Below are positions 10,509 to 19,500 of a stretch of DNA of 31,884 bases, in pieces. Below the pieces are notes generated by a model, which searched no databases, was not told the origin of the DNA, and saw nothing but the letters and a program-made list of their open reading frames with translations. Each line of letters starts with the position of its first letter. Position 1 is the stretch's first letter. Made by a program: the position numbers and the translations under genes. This DNA comes from Reticulitermes lucifugus. Lineage: Eukaryota > Arthropoda > Insecta > Blattodea > Rhinotermitidae. The DNA lies in NCBI GenBank assembly GCA_026260175.1, contig JAKCWW010000709.1, positions 19,127 through 51,010 on the forward strand, in the 5' to 3' direction.

Positions 10509-13500
10509 CTGCGAAGGACACATGCATGTATAATGTTGTAGTTACATTGCTGTACATCTACCGTAGTCAGTACACTTGGATGAAGTAAACATGCATTTGC
10601 ACAGTCCCAAAAATTTTATGTGGCTATTGTTGTTACTTTCGTTGGCAACATCCCTTGTTATTCGACAGACCTCATGCAGGCAGATTACTTGTCACATTTT
10701 TACAATAATTTGGTCCACAATCCTTGTATATGAAAGGCCCAAGACATGCTCTTCTGCTATTGTTCTGTTCTTACGTCTGTTGGCAGGTGGTTAAAAATAA
10801 GACTAGAAGGTGGGGCAGCAAACCTTGCAATTCTGTCTTGAAGAAAACTGCATAATCATGAATTTCATAATTTGTACTGTCCACGAGTTATTATGAGGAT
10901 GATTAAATCGAGAAGTACGAGATAGGTGGGGCATTTAACATACATGGGCGAGATGCGAAATGTTTACAGAATTTTATTTGGAAATCTTTAAAGTACGAGA
11001 CCACTTCAGAGACACAGGCAAATATAAGAGGATAATATTAAAATTAAAGGCTTCATTATCATAATACGAGACCACTTGAGAGACTTAGGCAAAGGTGAGA
11101 AGACAATATTAAAATTAAATATTTCACAATAACTTCTACAATAAAAGATTAATTAGGTCAGTTTTTGTCTTACAGCTGATAACATTGGCAAAGAGAGACA
11201 TATGCTGAATGTGTTTACACTTCACGTTAGAGTTAAGAAACTTTTATGCTGCAAGAGAAGTGTGTACCTGGGTGCTTCAAGGGAGGCATCTGTATTGTCA
11301 TTTCCATGCCACACACTCTTCTGGTGAGGATTATCCAATGTACCAGCTGTGAAATTGAGCGGGGTCACCATGATTTCCAAGTTCAAATGTGTTCCCACTC
11401 GGCGGAAACGAACTCCTGAAAGGAGACACAAGAGTGTGACTGCAACATAAGGTCACAGATTGACCCAGTCTTCACAATACGAGATCATCCATGTCAACAC
11501 ACTTCTGTCCTTTCTTACTACCATCTTGACCTCTCTGTTACTTACCTATCAGTTAACATTCTTCAAAATTTTCAGCATAGTTCAGGTTGATATGTTTGGT
11601 AGATGCATACCAACATTTCAGAGGAATTTGTTGTTTCAATCTTCAAAGGAGAACAAAAGGTTCCTCTAAAACATTGGTGCTTATCTAAAAAAGCACATGA
11701 TATCATGTCCCAGAAGACAATCTACAAACACAGTGTCTTAAGACCCTAAGTCTTCATCAAGGTTATTGTTTACATGGACTCCTCAAAAACTACAAAATCA
11801 TCTGGGATGTAAAATATTTGTGCTCAGTTGTTTCAGTTCTGAACCTCAAGTTTATTGCCTACCTGTCAAAACAGAACCTTCAGGAGCTACAAGATCATCA
11901 AGATCAATTGCTCTCTGCTCCCAGCTCAGAGTGTGGTAGTCTTTCCCATTATACACATCAGAATCAGATATTCTGTAGTTGTCAACTGGACGCCACTGCA
12001 CTGATGTCATGTTTATTTCCCCACGAGGCAGAAGTCCAGCCTGTTGGATTTGCAGGTGGATCACTCGATTCTCCTTCACAAACCTCAGTCCTGTGACTAC
12101 CCTGTGTTGAAATATAATTCAGAATCTTTACAACTGGGATTTGTATTAAACAGCAAAATGAATTGGGGTCTTCATGGTCAAGGCATTAACTGTGACTCCT
12201 TTAGGCATGTAGGTACTAAGGTGAGGGTGGGTATTGCTGTGCCTGGGTCCTAACCTCAGGGGGCCTCCTCCTGCATTCAGGCAACCCAAACTTGACTGCA
12301 AATATTAATTCTGCAGCTGACTTTTTGTTGTTAGACATTGTAAAGGTTAGAATGAAGTAAAAAAAAAAGGTTTGTGCCTAACTTTGAAATGAAGAAAAAG
12401 TTTTGTTGAAACAAAAGAAATGACTGCATTCATAATTTATGGCCAACTTTCAAGCACTGGGACTTGATAGCTGTGTAAAAGGGAAGCAACATTTATGAGA
12501 TGCTCTTGACATACAAACTTCGAGGATTTTCAGCACTGAACATCACATATTTGCACAGTGCCATAACCTGCAGTAGTCAACCACAGTTTGAATATTCATG
12601 ACAGGTGAAACTCATCTTTGATGACCTTCCATAAACGTTAAGTTATCTAACATGACTGATGATACTGGAGAAATGGTTTTCTGCTTGATGAATGTGACCA
12701 AGCAGGTTGGCTAAAGTGTTATCACTTCTGATTTGTATTGAGGAGGTGCATGTTTCAATTTCTGCCTGAAACACAACTGTCCTGACTGAAAAATTTCTTA
12801 GTTTTCTTCAGTACTTCTAATCAAATGCTAGAACAGTAGGTCAAATTAGGCCATAACCACTTCCTTCCATATCCTTCCATTTAATTATTCACTTCATCCA
12901 GCCACTGACTGCTAATCTGAGGTACTGACAGCATCATTAAACAAATCTTAATAAGTGAATTAGACAAGATTAATATGAAGCAGGTATGGACTCGACATGG
13001 TGGAAGTTACATGAACCTCCGGCAAGTCGCAGTTTACCTGCTACTTTCTTGTTTGTACATAACACAGAATTTGTACATTACACTTTAATATTTCCAAGGA
13101 CGTGAGACATTTTCATATGATGGGCAGTATAATAGTAAGAGTTTTTGACATTTAGTACCCCACTGCTCAAATTGGCAGCACAGAAATTAATACTGAGACT
13201 TTCGAAGTTTAAAGTTTCTTATGATGGTGTGACATGGATTAAGACTGTTGTTTTAGCATGTCCACTGGCCCAAATGTTTGCTGAAAAAACATTTCAGGAA
13301 TTGGCTTTGAGAGCAGCTGTACCCTGCAGTGCAACAGATTAGGATTTATTGTTCAGCTGATATAAATAAAGTAAGTGTTTGAAACATAGTGGTTGAAAAA
13401 GACTGTAATGATGGACACAGTCCAAAGTCTTTAATAAAGAATGATTAAAACTGTAAAGATACATTGGGGATACAAGGCTGCCCTATTGGTACACTCACTT

Positions 13501-16500
13501 CAGAAATGGATTCTGGGCCCTTGCATAGATGGGCAGAAGTCACACAGATCAACACTGACCATATCTGGAGAGACTGGACAAACAACTAGATACCCACATT
13601 CTGAGAAAACCCTGCATCTTCAGGGTAGAAGAGGAACATGAAGGCAGCATGTTCTTTCAAAACATTGGTACCCATCTAGCAAATTACATGGTGTCACATC
13701 CCAGAAGAGAGTGGAATTTATCAACACCCAGTTTATTTATTCAATTTCCTTCATTACCCAGTAAATGGAATTCACTTTTCAGTCTGCGTCATATGTTTGT
13801 ATATAACAGAAGCTACATACCGGCTTCAGAACATGTCGGTGTGGTTCATCATGATGAATGGAAGCGATTGGTTTTGCATTTAACTATACCCTCAGGTTCT
13901 AAATGGAAACTGAACAGGAAATCAGATTCATAGCGTACTGGCAGAAGAGTTTAAATTTACCGCGTCACACACTTCCTTTATACAGTGGAGATGTAGTAAT
14001 AATGGTCAGTACTTGAACACTAACGAGGAAATTGAAGATCATTTTCCACTTAATAGCAGTGAAGTACCAACTGTCCGTCATTGTACTGTTGTTGCCCGAG
14101 TGTATACATCACACATACTGAATCTGAACATAATTACCATATGGTTCTGTCACACATCAAATTTATAGTATCTTGGGGTGGTTTTCTCAAATGAGATCAC
14201 AGAGGCACGATAGATAAAATTGCATCTAGCACACGTTACACACAGCAAAACAAAAAGTCTTTCTTTTTTACATATCATGTATATATTACTTTTGTACCAT
14301 CAGTCAGAGCTGCATCAGTCAGTCAGTATAGTTCCTACTGTATGACTTGGATGACCAGAGAAGTGGGGTTCATTTCCTGTAGGGATTTGAAATATTCCTT
14401 TTCACCACCATGTTCAGACAGGCTCTGAGGCCCACCCAACCCCCTGTTTAGTGGGTACTGCTGTTCCCCCAGGGGTAAAGTTGTTAGGGTGTGAGACTTG
14501 ACCACACACCTTCATGTAGGGCTGAGATTAAGAATGAGTGGAGCTATACCTCCACAAAAGTGCAAGACTAAATGGGCTATATCCTATCATGTTTAAGCCC
14601 ACTACTCGAAAGGTGTTTTGAAATAACATCCATTTTAGTGCATCATTCCATTACTGCATGGAGGTACTGAGCAGGGCTGGATTTAAGCATGTTTTGGATC
14701 CTAAGCTGGTAACATTTAAAAGGCCCCTCCCCTATCTCTGTTGTATATGGTAGTAGTATTTATGACAAATACAAATATAAAACAACCAACAATAGTCAAT
14801 AATAACAATAATAATAATAATAATACTTTTGTATTGTAATTTTTGTTATTTACAAATGTATTTCATGTTTTTAGATGGGCCAGGATAGTGTAGTCTGTAT
14901 AGTGTCTCACTATGGTTTGGATGGTCTGGTGATCGAATCCCGGTGAGGGTGAGATTTTCTGCACCCATCCAGGCCAGCCCTGGGGCCCACCCAGCCTCCA
15001 GTAAAATGGGTACCGGGTCTCTTTTCTGTGGGTAAAGTGGCCGGGGTGGTGTTGACCACCCACCTCCATCTAGTGTCGAGGTTAAAGAAAAAGTACAGCA
15101 ATACCTCTACTCCCCCTCTGGGTCTTCATGGCCTGTTCTAGGGTGAACTTTACCTTTTGCCTTTACCTTTTCATTTTTTTTAATGAGGTCCATTGTAGTG
15201 TGAGGCCCTAAGCTGTAGCTTATGTAGCTTATATGTAAATCCAGCCCTAGTACTGAGGAAAACCAAGATAAATAAACTGTTATAGTTTAGGGCCAGGTAC
15301 TTTACCAGAAACAAAATCAGCAAACTTCTAGGTGATGTTAGGTATGCTTATATGAAATACTCACATGTTGTTATCAGTGTCTGCCTTGACCTCTCTTAGA
15401 TTGAAGTATCGGTCAGACTTGGGTCCCTGTTCGTCACATAGGCAGAAGCAGTACGAGCAGTGCCAGAATAACCAGCGCCACCAGCTGTCCACTTTATTTG
15501 TTCCTCTCTGACATGAACCTTTCTTTCCAAGGATACGTCCATTTTCATATTCAATCCAGCTGTACCGGCGATCACTCCTACTGTCCTGTGTGACAGAATT
15601 GTCTAATTTAAAGTTCAAGCTTATGCACAAGGTGAAAAGTAGGTTAATGTGACAGGGAAGTTTAGTGAGTCCCTAAGCACCTCATCTTCCCGGGGGTAAA
15701 GCGGTTGGGGCGTGGAGTTGACCACCCACTCTCATCTAGTGCCAGATTTAAAGAAAGAGTAGAGCTATACCTCTACTCCCCCTCTGGGCCTTTGTGGCCT
15801 GTTCTAGGGAGAACTTTACCTTTACCTTTACATAAGCACCTCATCACCATACCGAACCTGGAGAACAGAATGGTGAGGATAACTTGAGGCTTCCCTCTTT
15901 CTGCCTACAGTTGTATTTCCCTCCAGCCTCCTCCACCAGGTATCAACCAGCCCGAAGGCACTTGTTGCTAGCAAAGGCTGCATGTGGTTAATAGTACCAG
16001 GATTCATGTGAACAAAGTAATTAAACTGAGAAAAGTAAAAGGATGTATGCTGGAGAGGGAAGCATTATAACTTGAGGGAGATGAGGGTTGATGATGGGTT
16101 GATCAGTGGGACTTCTTTCTGTGGCTTCAGTATAAATGACAGTGTGTTAAACTTCATGTTTCAGTCGCTCAACTCTTGCGGAAAGACCCCCCTCCCCATA
16201 CTTTTTGGACCAGCTATGCATACAGAGATTGGGACTACCCAACTGTTTATGTATAGTCTCCAACATGTTTTGCATATCTGGGCCATTATCAAAGACTTCA
16301 ATATAAAAAATCCTTTTTATTTGGTCCAAGAATATTCTAGTGTGATGCATGTAAACACAATCAATGCCATGAGGATACAAATGGGACTCTAGACCTGTCA
16401 ACAACATGTTTATCTACACTTCAAACGATTTTTTTTCTGAAATAAAATAATCACCAAGTGTTCATATTATATATACAATTGTTGTTTCCTGTTATCTGCC

Positions 16501-19500
16501 ATCCACCTAACACATAACACCGAAAGACACGAAACTGACTCCATACTTTTGCCAATATGTACAGTAGCCATGGCTGTAAAAGTGCAGTGCACAAGTATGG
16601 CAGTACAGATTTCAGATGTGATTCAAATTCTCATGCCCTATTCATTTTCAATTATATGAGTGAACTTAAATTTCTTAAACTCATTGTTATACTTTTTCTA
16701 GAGTTGGTTACTATATACTGTCATTCTGTTAAGGACAGCAACTTTATCTCACATGGACACTTACACTTGCTTTCTTCTAGTGAAATGCCACTTATTCATT
16801 GCAGTATTAGTCTTAAGAACAAGAATAATGCACATTGCATGCTCTGTTGTGTACAGTTGAAATAAATTCCCATTTATGTTTAAAAGATGATTGCTATGAA
16901 GATTATGGACTTACAGCATGTGACGATGTTAGCTTGGTGGATAGGAACAGTGTTTCAGAGACACTTGCTACCTCTGTCTTTCGAAACATTTGTACATATA
17001 TACCAGACCACATTGAGTCACATCCCAAAAGACCATACTAATTAATGTCACTGCAGTGGGCACCCTCACATCTGAGACTGGTATTAAGAGCCACGGCATA
17101 GCTCTCCATTTATACCATTCGAGAACTGCACTGAATTCTGCGGAGAAACTGATAATTCAGTGTATCTGGTTGACAGTAAATGTGTTCTTATATAACATGT
17201 TTCAACTTCTGTCAGCAAAACAGCTATCATAGTTAATTCATGCAATAGGTAACTCACCGCTTGGCACACCCACATATCAGAGTCTATATACTGGCAGTCG
17301 ATAAGCTTGCCGTTGCAGCGTGGCAGTTTCGCACAGACCTGAGTGTGATAGCAACCATGGCTCTTGGCATAACTGTAGTATGCACAGTTCTCCCTGCAGG
17401 TAGACTCACTGTTCATGTCCACCTCATTCTGAATTTGTCCCTGTAGCAGTTGTGTCAGCTCCACATATGTTTCCCCCTCTCTGTGTTCTCGTGGGTCACA
17501 CCTCCACATGTCCCGTTCTGCAGTTCTCATTGCTTCCTTGACAGCAGCAGCTTTCTGTGCTGTCCTTTCTTGGTAACGTTCTCGCATCAGCTCAACCTCC
17601 ACGGTGAAATTTCCTGTAAATAATTTTTTACTGTAACTGTTCAAATCTTTATCACTCTGATGTATCCATAAAGACAAGGGTTCTTTGACTGTGCAACATG
17701 GTCATATCATGGCTGGTTTACCAGCTGTCCTCGGCAACATTTTGATGGTCTTCCTGTCTTACTCCAGTGAAGGCTATGATATAGCCCACCTGTTTCTAAA
17801 TTATTACCTACTCACTATTCAGTGGTAGGCAAGCTTTGGATTTCAAACAGTACTGATGAATAATCTAGAGGTATTACCATAAACAGGCTATGACTACATC
17901 CTTCCACATCCTTTCTTGCTCGTCATTTATGGCTGTCTTCCCATTTTCTTTCACAGTATAAAACCTCTGCACTTGAAACAGCATAATTAAATTGCATTGT
18001 TTTAGGAAACAGGGTAAATTTATTGGTCAGAATGGGGTATGTTCATTGTGAAATGCTCTTCATTAAAGGGATCAATTGGAAACCAAGTTACATCATAAAA
18101 GAGCACTACTGTCTGTTCAGTGATGTATGTACTGGAATACCAAGTTCCAGAGTATCAGCTTGCATTATTAGCTATAAATGTAGAGTGACAGATAAGGAGC
18201 AATTGTTTATACACACTGACATTCAGATCAATATTTGGCAGTTGTGAAAATTCATAAATTTCACATTTTAATAGCTTTTACTTTTTTATTTGGTTCTGTT
18301 CTGTCATGCTGTGCTTAACTGTAATTATAAATAACATTTTCTCTCTCTGTCTGATGCTTGAAGTCAAAGACCTTTGACCTGTTAAATTAATGTGGTCACT
18401 TAATAATCTGGCACTTTTTCTTCTCGTTGAAGCATGAAGTTCATCTAAGTAACATTTAAAAATTCATTTCTTACCTCACAGAAAAGTCTCCCCTACAATT
18501 ATAAACCAGTGTTGTGAACATGATACAAAACACATAAATACATTCTGTGGCTATATGACAGGGTTCTGTAACCTTTAGCTAGTGGCTTTAAAGGCCAAGT
18601 ATATCTTGTGCTGGCTGGATTGTTTCTCACTTAGTGTGGATATTTAAAGTTCCACACAGAGACCAACATATGGCATGCCAGGCCATTTGCCAGTACTTCT
18701 TAGAGACCAGCACTTGGTCGCGTAGGACAGTAAAGGTTAATATTAAAGCATGGGGTACATATAGTAACCACTGTCCTGTAAAGGGCTAATATGCTACACT
18801 GTTTTGATAAGAATCAGTAGTTACTCCCAGTGTCTTGTGGCTGTATTACACAACTTTTTAAGTATGGGTTATTCTGACTGGAGATCTTATCATACTCCCA
18901 TATGATTCAACACTAAGTAACTTACACAGTTGATGAGTATTCAGCTGATCAAGAAATTCCCTGTGATTGAATCCCATGTCATCACTGTCATTACAAAAGC
19001 TATGAGCCAGCTAAACCCAGTATACATCAACACAAATCTCCATTATAATATTACCTTTCCCTCATGTCTAACCTTGAGGTTGCATTTCTTCTGTGGCTCA
19101 TGCCACACTGCTAATTCTGTGATTGTATTACTTTTTCCCCATGTTTCTACTGAGCGAACCTGATGTTCAAGTATTCTGGTGTTCCTTTCATAGTACATGG
19201 AAATTGTTCTCATCATGGGGATCTGGTTTGAAAGCCAGAATAGGCTTTATGGAATATGTAGTGTGCAAAGTAGCACTGGGACAGATCTTTTCCCTGAGAG
19301 TTGTCATTCCACCAATGCTCCATACTCATCTGTCACCAGGAACTGGTACACTATGCACACATGTGTGGTGACAGTACCAAGGGATTCAGTTTGAACCACT
19401 CCCACAACTAAAAGAAAACTGTGTGAACTACACCTCCCACTTTAAATTTCTCACAAGAGTCTCCATGGAAAAATATGTGCCATTTCATATTATGCTGAAA

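Larger units (their letters stand above)
14672..15249. mobile_element. hAT-like MITE with perfect 8-bp target duplication, interrupted by a SINE
   Basis: The left end CAGGGCTGGATTTAAGCATG and the right end (ATGTAAATCCAGCCCTA; inverted it reads TAGGGCTGGATTTACAT) are terminal inverted repeats. More inward similarity follows: GATCCTAAGCTGG then AAAAGGCCCC, against the inverted GCTTAGGGCCTC. The flanks 14664-14671 and 15250-15257 are both GTACTGAG, a perfect 8-bp duplication of the size hAT transposons make. The CAGGG-start ends also suit hAT. No coding capacity is present. SINE family 1 (14872-15170) inserted into it. Confidence 0.8.

Noticed and set aside
13649..13933. A 94-codon + strand frame as a gene
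   Set aside because: Its first third is the right end of a multi-copy repeat and the rest has no family or splice context.
18475..18492. A possible 18-nt microexon (GRLFCE) on the minus strand with GTAAGAAA donor and TTGTAG acceptor
   Set aside because: It is frame-neutral, so it cannot repair the phase mismatch between exons 1 and 3. It is compatible with the gene but has no positive support.
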